Source of the DNA: Paenirhodobacter hankyongi
Lineage (GTDB): Bacteria > Pseudomonadota > Alphaproteobacteria > Rhodobacterales > Rhodobacteraceae
Length of the DNA: 64,000 bases
Direction of reading: 5' to 3'
Assembly (NCBI RefSeq): GCF_003664585.1
Contig: NZ_RCHI01000004.1
Coordinates: 62,001-126,000 of the forward strand
Below are positions 44,427 to 54,031 of the stretch, in pieces. The position numbers and the translations under genes were made by a program. The notes beneath the pieces were generated by a model, which worked only from the letters and a program-made list of their open reading frames with translations, had not been told where the DNA came from and did no database searches. Each line of letters begins with the position of its first letter. Positions within the stretch are counted from its first letter, which is position 1.

Positions 44427-45412
44427 TGACCCTTCCGCTGCAGATGCAGGCAATCGAGATTTCCGTCCCCGGCGGCCCCGAGGCGCTGAAACCGGTCTCG
44501 CGCCCGGTGCCGCTGCCCGGTCCGGGCGAGATCCTGATCGAAGTGGCCTTTGCCGGGGTGAACCGCCCCGATGCGCTGCAACGCGCCGGCGCCTACCGCG
44601 CCCCGCCCGGCGCCTCGGACCTGCCCGGGCTCGAATGTGCGGGACGGATCGCGGCGCTTGGCCCCGATGTCTCCGGCTGGCAGGTGGGCGATGCGGTCTG
44701 CGCGCTGCTGCCCGGCGGCGGCTATGCCGAATATGCGGTCTGCCCCGCGGCCCATGCCCTGCCGGTGCCCGAGGGCGTCAGCCTGCGCGACGCCGCCTGC
44801 CTGCCCGAGACCTGCTTCACCGTCTGGTCGAATGTGGTGATGCGCGGCGGGCTGAAAGCGGGCGAACGTTTCCTCGTCCACGGCGGGTCCTCGGGCATCG
44901 GCACGACGGCGATCCAGATCGCGCGCAACCTGGGCGCCCGGGTCTTCGCCACCGCTGGCTCGGCCGGGAAATGTGCCGCCTGCGAGGCGCTCGGCGCCAC
45001 CGCGATCAACTACCGCGAGGCCGATTTCGTCGAGGTTCTGCGGGCCGAGGGCGGTGCGAACCTGATCCTCGACATGGTCGGCGGCAGCTATATCCCGCGC
45101 GACGTCAAGGCGCTCGCCGATGATGGCCGGCTCGTCTTCATCGCCTTCCTCGAAAGCCCGAAGGCCGAGCTGAACTTTGCCCAGGTGATGCTGCGCCGGC
45201 TGACGATCACCGGCTCGACCCTGCGCCCGCAATCGGATGCCGCCAAGGCCGCGATCGCGGCCGAGCTGCGCGCGCAGGTCTGGCCGATGGTCGCCGCCGG
45301 CCGGCTGCGCCCGATCCACGACAGCACCTTCCCGCTGACCGAGGCCGCTGCTGCCCATGCCCGCATGGAAAGCTCGGCCCATATCGGCAAGATCGTGCTG
45401 CAGGTCCGTTGA
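44423..45412 (+). CDS. NAD(P)H quinone oxidoreductase-like MDR protein
   Basis: 329 residues. The Rossmann motif HGGSSGIGTTAIQIARN is near residue 155; LPGLECAGRI and the absence of zinc-ligand cysteines put it in the zinc-free PIG3/QOR branch of medium-chain dehydrogenases. It overlaps the COQ9 gene by four bases, which hints at a quinone-linked role. Substrate uncertain. Confidence 0.88.
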   Translation: MMTLPLQMQAIEISVPGGPEALKPVSRPVPLPGPGEILIEVAFAGVNRPDALQRAGAYRAPPGASDLPGLECAGRIAALGPDVSGWQVGDAVCALLPGGGYAEYAVCPAAHALPVPEGVSLRDAACLPETCFTVWSNVVMRGGLKAGERFLVHGGSSGIGTTAIQIARNLGARVFATAGSAGKCAACEALGATAINYREADFVEVLRAEGGANLILDMVGGSYIPRDVKALADDGRLVFIAFLESPKAELNFAQVMLRRLTITGSTLRPQSDAAKAAIAAELRAQVWPMVAAGRLRPIHDSTFPLTEAAAAHARMESSAHIGKIVLQVR

Positions 45413-45432
45413 ACCCACCCCGCGGAGGCACC

Positions 45433-45891
45433 ATGACCAAGGGATATTTCGAGACGCTCCCGGGCCTGCCCGCCGACGTTCTGGCGATCGAGGCCAGGGG
45501 CACGATCGACGCCGAGGCCTATAGCCGCGACCTGATCCCGGCGATCGAGGCGAAGATCGCGGCCGAGGGGCGGCTGAAGCTCCTCTATGTCATCGGGGCG
45601 GAGTTCGAGAGCTATACCGCCGGCGCCGCCTGGGAAGACGCGAAGGTCGGGATGATGCATCTGGGCGATTTCGCCCGCATCGCGCTGGTCAGCGATGTCG
45701 AGTGGATCCGGCTCGGCGTGAAGGCCTTCGCGCCGATGATCCCGGGTGCGGTCAAGGTCTTCGCCCTCGCCGATCTCGCGGCGGCGAAAGCCTGGATCAC
45801 GGATGATGGCCATGGCGGGACGGGCAGCCCCGGCATCGCCGCCGATTACACCATCCCGCCGCTCGAGGACCGGATCCCGGAAGAGCCCTGA
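45433..45891 (+). CDS. STAS/SpoIIAA-like (DUF3478-type) protein
   Basis: 152 residues. Pattern ARGTIDAEAYSRDLIPAIE, then LLYVIGAEFESYTAGAAWED and HLGDFARIALVSDVEWIR, matches the SpoIIAA-like STAS fold family. GGAGG five bases upstream. It is 20 bases after the MDR gene, so the COQ9-MDR-STAS genes likely form one operon. Function unknown. A REP-like unit follows. Confidence 0.85.
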   Translation: MTKGYFETLPGLPADVLAIEARGTIDAEAYSRDLIPAIEAKIAAEGRLKLLYVIGAEFESYTAGAAWEDAKVGMMHLGDFARIALVSDVEWIRLGVKAFAPMIPGAVKVFALADLAAAKAWITDDGHGGTGSPGIAADYTIPPLEDRIPEEP

Positions 45892-45894
45892 TCC

Positions 45895-45947
45895 CTTTTC
45901 TCCTTGCGAAAAATACCTCCGGGGGTGCGGGGGCAGGCAGCCCCCGC
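45895..45947 (+). repeat. REP-like unit, same family as 30311-30420
   Basis: CTTTTCTCCTTGC, then AAATACCTCCGGGGG and the hairpin GCGGGGGC-AGGCA-GCCCCCGC. It aligns with the right unit of the composite element with few differences. It sits between the convergent STAS and RNase T2 genes and may help end transcription. Confidence 0.75.
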
Positions 45948-45977
45948 GGGCGCCACCTCCGCCGACGCCCGCAGGCT

Positions 45978-46613
45978 TCAGCGCACCCGCTCCATCAACG
46001 CGTCTGACATCGTGCAGTCGCGGATCACGTCGGCGCCACAGCGGCGCGGGCGCAGATCCTTCGTCAGGCAGATCCGCGCCTCCTGGATCCGGCCGGCCTT
46101 GCAGGTCACGGTGATCTCGTCGCGGGCAAGCCCCGGATTCGCCTCGAGAAACGCCTCCTCGACCACCGCGGCGGGCAGTTTCACGTCCCGGTCGAGGCGG
46201 CGGAACACCTCGGGGATGGCAATCGCGCCATAGGCGCGGCGGGCGAGCGCGAAATAGTCGCGGGCGGTCAGCCCCGAACAGCGCCCGTGCTTCTTCCACT
46301 GATACCAGGCGGCCCCGTCCGAGCCCATCACGTCCGCCATCGCGGCCGAGGCGCTGCGCGCGGGATCGCGCGCCGTGGTGCGGCAATCGCTCGGATAGCC
46401 GCGCTCGTCCTGCGGCCAGAGCCCGTGCAGCACGAAGCTCGCATCCCCCGCCGGGTCGCATTGCGCGGCGCCGCGGCCCGCGCCGTCGGTCGCGCACCAG
46501 GCGGGCGCCCAGCTCAGCGACAGCACGTAATAGTCGAACTCGCCCGCCCGCTCGCCTTCGGCCAGTGCCGCGCTTGCCCAGAACAGGCAGCCGAGAACCG
46601 CCGAAACCCGCAT
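45978..46613 (-). CDS. Ribonuclease T2 family protein, exported
   Basis: 211 residues with a signal peptide (about 1-18, ALA). Active-site blocks CAS1 FVLHGLWPQ (His63) and CAS2 WYQWKKHGRCSG (Lys107, His109) are intact. It cleaves RNA in the periplasm or outside. Several cysteines support disulfides. Divergent from trcR. Confidence 0.92.
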   Translation of the reverse strand: MRVSAVLGCLFWASAALAEGERAGEFDYYVLSLSWAPAWCATDGAGRGAAQCDPAGDASFVLHGLWPQDERGYPSDCRTTARDPARSASAAMADVMGSDGAAWYQWKKHGRCSGLTARDYFALARRAYGAIAIPEVFRRLDRDVKLPAAVVEEAFLEANPGLARDEITVTCKAGRIQEARICLTKDLRPRRCGADVIRDCTMSDALMERVR

Positions 46614-46746
46614 TTTCGCTTCCCCTGTTGCCGTTTCCGCCCTATATAGCAGACCAATTCCCCACCAGAAATGGACCGCGGCCGGGGACCCCCGCGCCGC
46701 AGCCGGTTTCTCGGCCCGGGAGAGATATGTGCAAAGGACCGATCAG

Positions 46747-47517
46747 ATGACGACGAACAAGCCCCTGATGGCCAAGGCAACCGCCGTGTGGCTGGTGGAC
46801 AACACGACGCTGAGCTTCAAGCAGATCGCCGATTTCTGCGGCATGCACGAGCTCGAGGTGCAGGGCATCGCCGACGGGGACGTGGCGGTGGGTGTGAAGG
46901 GCTTCGACCCGATCGCGCACAACCAGCTCGACCAGAAGGAAATCGACAAGGGCGAGGCCGACCCGCTCTACAAGCTCCGGCTCAAGTTCAACGCCGCCGC
47001 CGTCGGCGAGGACAAGCGCCGCGGCCCGCGCTACACGCCGCTTTCGAAGCGTCAGGACCGTCCGAACGCGATCCTGTGGCTGGTCAAGTTCCACCCCGAG
47101 CTGGCCGATGCGCAGATCGCCCGTCTCGTCGGCACGACGAAGCCCACCATCGCCTCGATCCGCGACAGGACGCACTGGAACATCCAGAGCATGACCGCGA
47201 TCGATCCGGTGGCGCTTGGCCTGTGCCGGCAGTCGGAGCTTGACGGCGAAGTGCAGAAGGCCGCGAAGAAGCGCGCCGCCGAGGGCGTGATGTCGGATGA
47301 CGAGCGTCGCAAGCTGGTCTCGACCGAGCAGTCGCTGGGCATGACCGAAGAGCCGCGCCTGCCGTCCTCGATCGCCGGGCTCGAGGGCTTCAGCCTCGGC
47401 ACCCCCGAGGAAGAGCGCGAGAATCCGAAGGACTTCTCGGATGCGGACAGCTTCTTCAACCTGCCGCATGGCGAGGACGACGAGGACGAGGACGACGAGC
47501 ACGATCCGCGTCGCTGA
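46747..47517 (+). CDS. trcR: Cell-cycle transcriptional regulator TrcR (DUF1013)
   Basis: 256 residues. LMAKATAVWLVDNTTLSFKQIADFC and HPELADAQIARLVGTTKPTI are helix-turn-helix-like segments of DUF1013, known as TrcR, a conserved alphaproteobacterial regulator linked to the CtrA-era cell-cycle network. The C-terminus is very acidic (EDDEDEDDEHDP). AAAGGA nine bases upstream. A strong terminator follows. Confidence 0.92.
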   Translation: MTTNKPLMAKATAVWLVDNTTLSFKQIADFCGMHELEVQGIADGDVAVGVKGFDPIAHNQLDQKEIDKGEADPLYKLRLKFNAAAVGEDKRRGPRYTPLSKRQDRPNAILWLVKFHPELADAQIARLVGTTKPTIASIRDRTHWNIQSMTAIDPVALGLCRQSELDGEVQKAAKKRAAEGVMSDDERRKLVSTEQSLGMTEEPRLPSSIAGLEGFSLGTPEEERENPKDFSDADSFFNLPHGEDDEDEDDEHDPRR

Positions 47518-47537
47518 TCGTCCGTTCCGGAAATCGC

Positions 47538-47568
47538 AAAGGGCCGTCCCGAGAGGGCGGCCCTTTTT
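47538..47568 (+). terminator. trcR terminator
   Basis: Stem AAAGGGCCG/CGGCCCTTT with an inner CCC-GAGA-GGG helix and a T-tail. Confidence 0.85.
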
Positions 47569-47590
47569 GCGGGGCGAACTGCGGAAGAGC

Positions 47591-47779
47591 TCAGGCGGGA
47601 TCGGCCAGCGTGGCGAGGAGCGCGTCGAGATCGGCCCGCGCCCGTTCCGCCTCGGCCGCGTCGCGCGGGGCGGCGATCAGTTCGGCCAGACGATAGGCCT
47701 CTTGCACATGACAGAGGTTGCGCCGCGCACGGGGCGCGGCGGGCATCGGAAAGGCGAGGACCGTTGTGTTCTTGCTCAA
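47591..47779 (-). CDS. Small hypothetical protein
   Basis: 62 residues from a TTG (MSKNTTVLAFPMPAAPRARR), with NLCHVQEAYRLAELIAAP in the middle and an acidic helical end. Not recognised. No good ribosome-binding site is seen, and a start up to 57 bases earlier is possible. The AFP-AA-R-RHNLCHVQEAYRLAE pattern resembles small proteins I recall in Rhodobacter relatives. Confidence 0.5.
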   Translation of the reverse strand: MSKNTTVLAFPMPAAPRARRNLCHVQEAYRLAELIAAPRDAAEAERARADLDALLATLADPA

Positions 47780-47937
47780 GGTGCGATTCGTGCCTGACTG
47801 ACCTCGGGCATAGCCGCCGCGATGCCGTTTTTGCAAGACTCATGCGAAAAAACAGGCAGTTGCCTTGATCTGCGTCAAAACGCCGCGCAGATTTTGACGC
47901 GGGCGAAGCGCCTGGCTCCGCCCGCCGTCGCCTCGCC

Positions 47938-49416
47938 TCAGATCGAGAGGCAGATGTATTTCAGCTCGAGGTAATCCTCGACGCCGTGATGCGAGCCTTC
48001 GCGGCCCAGACCCGACTGCTTGACGCCGCCGAAGGGGGCGACTTCGGTCGAGATGATGCCGGTGTTCACTCCGACGATGCCGTATTCGAGGCCTTCCTGC
48101 ACGCGGGTGATGCGGCCGATGTCGCGGGCGTAGAAGTAGGAGGCAAGGCCGAAGATCGTGGCGTTGGCCTTCTCGATCACTTCTTCCTCGGTCTCGAACT
48201 TGAACAGCGGCGCGACCGGGCCGAAGGTTTCCTCGGTGGCGACCTTCATCTCCTGCGTCACGCCGGTGACGACGGTCGGTTCGAAGAAGGTGCCGCCAAG
48301 CGCGTGGCGCTTGCCGCCGGTGACGACGGTGCCGCCGCCCTTGACCACGTCGGCGATGTGATCCTCGACCTTGGCGACGGCCTTGTCCGAGATCAGCGGG
48401 CCGGTGGTGATGCCGGCCTCGAGCCCGTCGCCCACGTTCAGCTTGGCAACCGCGGCGGCCAGCTTCTCGGCGAAGGCGTCATAGACGCCGGCCTGCACAT
48501 AGATGCGGTTCGCGCAGACGCAGGTCTGGCCGTTGTTGCGGAACTTCGACATCATCGCGCCCTCGACCGCGGCGTCGAGATCGGCGTCGTCGAAGACGAT
48601 GAAGGGCGCGTTGCCGCCAAGCTCCATCGAGCATTTCATCACCTGATCGGCGGCCTGACGCATCAGGATCCGGCCGACCTCGGTCGAGCCGGTGAAGGTC
48701 AGCTTGCGCACGGTGTGGTTCTCGCAGAACTCCTTGCCGATGTCCGAGGCCTTCGACGAGGTGATGACCGAGAAGATGCCCTTCGGCAGGCCGGCGCGTT
48801 CGCCCAGAACCGCCAGCGCCAGCGCCGACAGCGGGGTCTCGGCGGCCGGACGGGCGACGAAGCCGCAGCCAACGGCAAGGGCCGGGCCGCATTTGCGGGT
48901 GATCATCGCGTTCGGGAAGTTCCACGGCGTGATCGAGCCGACAACGCCGATCGGCTGCTTGATCACCTGGATGCGCTTGTCGCGCATGTGGCCCGGGATC
49001 GTCTCGCCGTAGATGCGCTTGGCCTCCTCGCCGAACCATTCGATGAACGAGGCGCCATAGGCGATCTCGCCCTTCGCCTCGGCAAGCGGCTTGCCCATCT
49101 CGGCGGTGAGGATCGCGCCCAGATCGTCCTGGTTCGCCATCATCAGCTCGAACCACTTGCGCAGCACCTGCGCGCGTTCCTTGGCGGTGCGCGCGGCCCA
49201 TTCCTTCATCGCGACGCGGGCGGCCTCGATCGCGCGGGCGGTCTCGGCGCGGCCGAGATCGGGCACGGTGCAGATCACGTCGCCGCGGGCGGGGTTGAGC
49301 ACCTCGAAGGTGGTGCCGTCATCGGCGTCGACCCATTCGCCGGCCACATAGGCCTTGGTGGCGAGCAGGGTGGGGTCCTTGAGAAGGGATTTGAGATCGG
49401 TGGCGGTGTCGAGCAT
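47938..49416 (-). CDS. gabD: Succinate-semialdehyde dehydrogenase (NADP+)
   Basis: 492 residues. Catalytic Cys is in NNGQTCVCANR and general-base Glu in MELGGNAPFIV; the NAD(P) region has FTGSTEVGR. TPWNFPNAMITRKCGPALAVGC and the C-terminus SGLGREGSHHGVEDYLELK are typical of GabD. It oxidises succinic semialdehyde to succinate. GGGAG six bases before the ATG; no GABA transaminase is adjacent. Confidence 0.93.
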   Translation of the reverse strand: MLDTATDLKSLLKDPTLLATKAYVAGEWVDADDGTTFEVLNPARGDVICTVPDLGRAETARAIEAARVAMKEWAARTAKERAQVLRKWFELMMANQDDLGAILTAEMGKPLAEAKGEIAYGASFIEWFGEEAKRIYGETIPGHMRDKRIQVIKQPIGVVGSITPWNFPNAMITRKCGPALAVGCGFVARPAAETPLSALALAVLGERAGLPKGIFSVITSSKASDIGKEFCENHTVRKLTFTGSTEVGRILMRQAADQVMKCSMELGGNAPFIVFDDADLDAAVEGAMMSKFRNNGQTCVCANRIYVQAGVYDAFAEKLAAAVAKLNVGDGLEAGITTGPLISDKAVAKVEDHIADVVKGGGTVVTGGKRHALGGTFFEPTVVTGVTQEMKVATEETFGPVAPLFKFETEEEVIEKANATIFGLASYFYARDIGRITRVQEGLEYGIVGVNTGIISTEVAPFGGVKQSGLGREGSHHGVEDYLELKYICLSI

Positions 49417-49565
49417 GGGTATCTCCCTGTTTTGGGCGTGGCGGCAAGGAAGCATGCGGGGCCGGCCCTTGTCCATCCGTCGCAGTGGCAACCCGCGCCG
49501 GCGCAGGTGACCGATCTGCGCGGTCTGCCTGCCAATATGGTGCATGGGGCGGCGGCGGAAAGGGC

Positions 49566-50555
49566 TCAGCCAAAGCGCGCGGTCCAGCTCGGCTGCAGGT
49601 CGCCCGGCATCGCCGTGGCGGCATGGACCGCGCGGGCGATGGCGCGGGCAAGGCAGCTGGACGCGGCATGGCCGAGCAGGAAGGTGTCGGCGACCGGATC
49701 GGCGAGTGGCTTCGCGCCGGTCGCCGCGGCAAAGACCAGATCGCCGTCAATCGGTGTGTGCGAGGGCACGAGCGCACGCGCCATGCCGTCATGCGCCGCC
49801 GTCGCCATCCGCTGCGCCTGTGCCTGGCTCAGCGCGGCATCGGTGGCGACGATGGCGATGGTGGTGGCCTCGCCCATCCGCTTCTTCGGTGCGGGCTCGG
49901 CGGCGGCGGGGTACAGCAGCGCTGTGCCGCGACCGCCGAATTCGCCCTCAAGCTCCCAGGGCGCGGCCCAGAAATGCGGGCTGTCCTCGACCGTGGCCGA
50001 GCCGAGCGCGTTCACCGCGACCAGCGCGCCGACGGTCATCCCGTTCTCCAGCACCGCCGAGGCCGAGCCGAGCCCGCCCTTGAGCGTGCCGGTGAGCGCG
50101 CCGAAGCCCGCGCCCTCGCTGCCGATGGCAAACTCGGGGCTTGCCGCCTCGAGCGCCGCCCGGCCAAGCGCGGCATAGGGGTTGGTGCCCCAGCCCTTGT
50201 CGCCGCCATTGAGCAGATCGAACAGGATCGCCGCCGGCACGATCGGCACGCGCATCTCGCCGACGGCAAAGCCGCGGCCGCGCGCGCGCAGCCCCTCGGC
50301 CACGCCCGAGGCCGAATCGAGCCCGAAGGCCGAGCCGCCAGAGAGCACGATCGCATCGACCTCCTGCACCAGCCGGTCGGGGGCGAGCAGATCGGTCTCG
50401 CGGGTGCCGGGGGCGCCGCCCATCACCTGCACGGCGGCGGTGAAGGGGCGGTCCGCCAGCAGCACGGTGCAGCCCGAGCGCAGCCGCCCGCTGTGCGCGT
50501 TGCCGACGCGCAGCCCCTCGATGTCGGTGATCAGATTCTTCGGTCCCGGCTGCAT
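49566..50555 (-). CDS. S58/DmpA-type aminopeptidase (P1 family)
   Basis: 329 residues. N-terminal LITDIEGLRVGNA, then SGGSAFGLDSASGVAEGLRA and GTNPYAALGRAALEA are P1-family signatures. The processed nucleophile region appears to be GEATTIAIVATDAAL, with Thr. Such enzymes remove N-terminal residues or cut beta-peptides. A GGAG is six bases upstream of the ATG. It follows the peptide ABC importer by 26 bases on the same strand, so a link to peptide uptake is likely. Confidence 0.88.
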   Translation of the reverse strand: MQPGPKNLITDIEGLRVGNAHSGRLRSGCTVLLADRPFTAAVQVMGGAPGTRETDLLAPDRLVQEVDAIVLSGGSAFGLDSASGVAEGLRARGRGFAVGEMRVPIVPAAILFDLLNGGDKGWGTNPYAALGRAALEAASPEFAIGSEGAGFGALTGTLKGGLGSASAVLENGMTVGALVAVNALGSATVEDSPHFWAAPWELEGEFGGRGTALLYPAAAEPAPKKRMGEATTIAIVATDAALSQAQAQRMATAAHDGMARALVPSHTPIDGDLVFAAATGAKPLADPVADTFLLGHAASSCLARAIARAVHAATAMPGDLQPSWTARFG

Positions 50556-50581
50556 GACGCTCTCCTCGCTGCGCTGCAGCA

Positions 50582-52237
50582 TTATGCGCTGGTCGCGGGG
50601 GCGGGATCAAGCGTGCTCCACGTTTCGGGCAGCCGCGGCGTCGCGGCAAGCAGCCGGCGGGTGTAGGGATGGCGCGGCGCGGTGAAAAGATCCGCAGTCG
50701 GGCCTTCCTCGACGATCCGGCCGGCCTGCATCACCAGGCAGCGCGTGGTGACGGCACGCACCACCGACAGGTCGTGCGAGATGAAGAGGTAGGAGAGCCC
50801 GTGGTCCGCCTGCAGCCGGGCGAGCAGCGACAGCACCTGCGCCCGCACCCGCACATCGAGCGCCGAGACCGCCTCGTCGAGCACGATCAGCCGCGGCCGG
50901 ATGATCAGCGCGCGGGCGATGGCAAGGCGCTGGCGCTGACCGCCCGAGAACTCGTGGATGTAGCGGTCGCGGTCTTCGGGCGAAAGGCCGACATCGCTCA
51001 GCGCGGCATCGATCCGGGCCTCGGCATCCGGCGGGCGGCCGGTCAGGTGGAAGGGTTCGGCGATCAGCCGCGCCACCGTCTGCCGCGGATCGAAGGAACC
51101 GTAGGGATCCTGGAACACCACCTGCACCGCGGCGCGCTGCGCGGGCGGCATGCGCGGCGAGACCGGCGCGCCGGCGAGCGCGATGCGCCCGCCCGAAAGC
51201 GGGTCGAGGCCGAGGATGGCGCGGGTCAGGGTCGACTTGCCGCAACCCGATTCGCCCACCAGCCCCAGCGATTCCCCGGCGCGCAGGCTGAAGGAGACAC
51301 CATCGACCGCATGCAGCTCGGGCGCCGCGGCGAACAGCGAGGGCCGGGGCAGGCGGTAGCTGCGGCGCGCGTCCTCGACCCGCAGCAGGGCGTCCGCGTC
51401 GGGTTTCGAGGCTTTTTGCCAGGAAAAAGCCCCCGCTGCTTTTCCCTGGTCCAAATACGCATCGGACAGCGGGGCAAGGCGCGCGGCGGCCAGAAGGGCG
51501 CGAGTATAGGGCCGGGCGGGGGCGCGGAACAGCGCCTCGGTCGGCCCCTCCTCGACGATTCGGCCGTCCTGCATCACCGCGACGCGCGCGGCCATCTTCG
51601 CGGTCACCGCAAGGTCGTGGGTGATGAGCAGAAGCGCCATCCCCTCCTCGCGCACGAGGTCGCGCAGCAGCGCCAGCACCTCGGCCTGGGTGGTGACATC
51701 AAGCGCGGTGGTGGGCTCGTCGGCGATCAGCAGTTGCGGGCGCAGCGCGATGGCCAGCGCGATCGCCACGCGCTGGCGCTGGCCGCCCGAAAGCTCGTGC
51801 GGATACAGGGTCAGCGGAAAGCGCGGTGCGGGCAGGCCGACGCGGTCGAGGCGGTCGCGGGCGATCCGCCGCGCCTCGCTGCGGGCAAGGCCGCGGTGGA
51901 CGATCAGCGTCTCGGCCACCTGATCGCCGATCGTCATCAGCGGGTTCAGCGCGGTCATCGGCTCCTGAAAGATCATCCCCACGCCGGCGCCGCGCAGCCG
52001 GCACAACTCGCGTTCGGCAAGCGTGGTGATCTCGCGCCCGGCCAGCCGGACCGAGCCGGAGGCTTGCGCGCCCTCGGGCAAGAGCCCCATCACCGCCAGC
52101 GCCGTCATCGACTTGCCCGAGCCCGATTCGCCGACAAGGCCGAGGATCTCGCCCGCCTGAAGCCGCAGCGAGACGTCGCGCAGCACCTCGGTCGTGCCGA
52201 TGCTGACGCCGAGGTGCTCGATCGCAAGCAGGCTCAT
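50582..52237 (-). CDS. Peptide ABC transporter, fused double ATPase (DppDF-like)
   Basis: 551 residues: two complete ABC ATPases in one chain. NBD1 has Walker A GESGSGKS (36-43), LSGGQRQR and LLIADEP; NBD2 has GESGCGKS, FSGGQRQR and VLDEAVSALD (A in place of the common P). The linker between them (about 255-285, LDQGKAAGAFSWQKASKPD) contains an inverted DNA repeat. It pairs with the two permeases upstream (ATGA overlap with the second). Confidence 0.93.
   Translation of the reverse strand: MSLLAIEHLGVSIGTTEVLRDVSLRLQAGEILGLVGESGSGKSMTALAVMGLLPEGAQASGSVRLAGREITTLAERELCRLRGAGVGMIFQEPMTALNPLMTIGDQVAETLIVHRGLARSEARRIARDRLDRVGLPAPRFPLTLYPHELSGGQRQRVAIALAIALRPQLLIADEPTTALDVTTQAEVLALLRDLVREEGMALLLITHDLAVTAKMAARVAVMQDGRIVEEGPTEALFRAPARPYTRALLAAARLAPLSDAYLDQGKAAGAFSWQKASKPDADALLRVEDARRSYRLPRPSLFAAAPELHAVDGVSFSLRAGESLGLVGESGCGKSTLTRAILGLDPLSGGRIALAGAPVSPRMPPAQRAAVQVVFQDPYGSFDPRQTVARLIAEPFHLTGRPPDAEARIDAALSDVGLSPEDRDRYIHEFSGGQRQRLAIARALIIRPRLIVLDEAVSALDVRVRAQVLSLLARLQADHGLSYLFISHDLSVVRAVTTRCLVMQAGRIVEEGPTADLFTAPRHPYTRRLLAATPRLPETWSTLDPAPATSA
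51419..51449. repeat. Inverted repeat inside the ATPase linker
   Basis: CCAGGAAAAAGC pairs with GCTTTTCCCTGG across a 7-base loop, one mismatch in 12. It encodes the AAGAFSWQKAS linker on the minus strand. Neighbouring TATTTGGACC resembles intergenic repeats I recall in Rhodobacterales. Confidence 0.6.
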
Positions 52238-53045
52238 GTCAGCCGCCCCCGCAGCCGCGGGTCGAGCGCATCGCGCAGCCCGTCGCCCAGAAGGTTCAGC
52301 CCGAGCACGGTGAGCACGATCGCCAGCCCCGGGAACAGCGCCACATGCGGGGCAATCGCCACCATCGTCTGCGCCTCGGCCAGCATCCGGCCCCAGCTGG
52401 CGGTGGGCGGTTGCGCGCCAAGGCCGACATAGCTCAGCCCCGCCTCGGCGAGGATGCCGAGCGAGGCCTGGATCGTCGCCTGCACGATCAGCAGGCTGGC
52501 GATATTCGGCAGCACATGTTCGGCCGAGATCCGGGCGCGGCCCTTGCCCGCCACCCGGGCGGCGCGGATGTAATCGAGCGTCCACAGGCTGAGCGCGGCG
52601 CCGCGGGCGGTGCGGGCGAAGACCGGGATGTTGAACAGCCCGATCGCCAGCGTCGCGTTCAGCGCCGAGGGGCCGAGCGTCGCGGTGATCAGGATCGCGG
52701 TGACGAGGGCTGGGAAGGCGAAAATGAGGTCGTTCAGCCGGGCGAGCGTGGCGTCGAGCAGGCTGCCGCGGCTGGCCGCCGCGGCGAGCCCGAGCGGTGT
52801 GCCGATGCCCGCGCCGATCGCCACGGCGGCCAGCGCCACGGCCAGCGAGCTGCGCGCCCCCGCCATCAGCATCGACAGGATGTCGCGACCGAAATGGTCG
52901 GTGCCCATCCAATGCGTGGTCGACGGCGGTTGCAGCCGCGCGCCGATCGCCAGTGCCGCGGGGTCCCAGGGCGTCCAGACGAGCGACAGCGCGGCCGCGG
53001 CGACGGCCAGCCCGCTCAGCCCCGCGCCGATCAGCAGCGCGGGCC

Positions 53046-53049
<4 letters not shown>
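52234..53049 (-). CDS. Peptide ABC transporter permease (DppC-like)
   Basis: 271 residues with about six membrane helices. HWMGTDHFGRDILSMLMAGA is the DppC/OppC N-terminal signature; the EAA loop is DYIRAARVAGKGRARI. ATGA overlaps exist at both ends with dppB-like and ATPase genes, so the three are one operon. Confidence 0.93.
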
Positions 53050-53990
<941 letters not shown>

Positions 53991-54031
53991 TGCCGCAAGC
54001 TTGCCCGCTGCGCCGCAGCGGTCAAGCCCTG

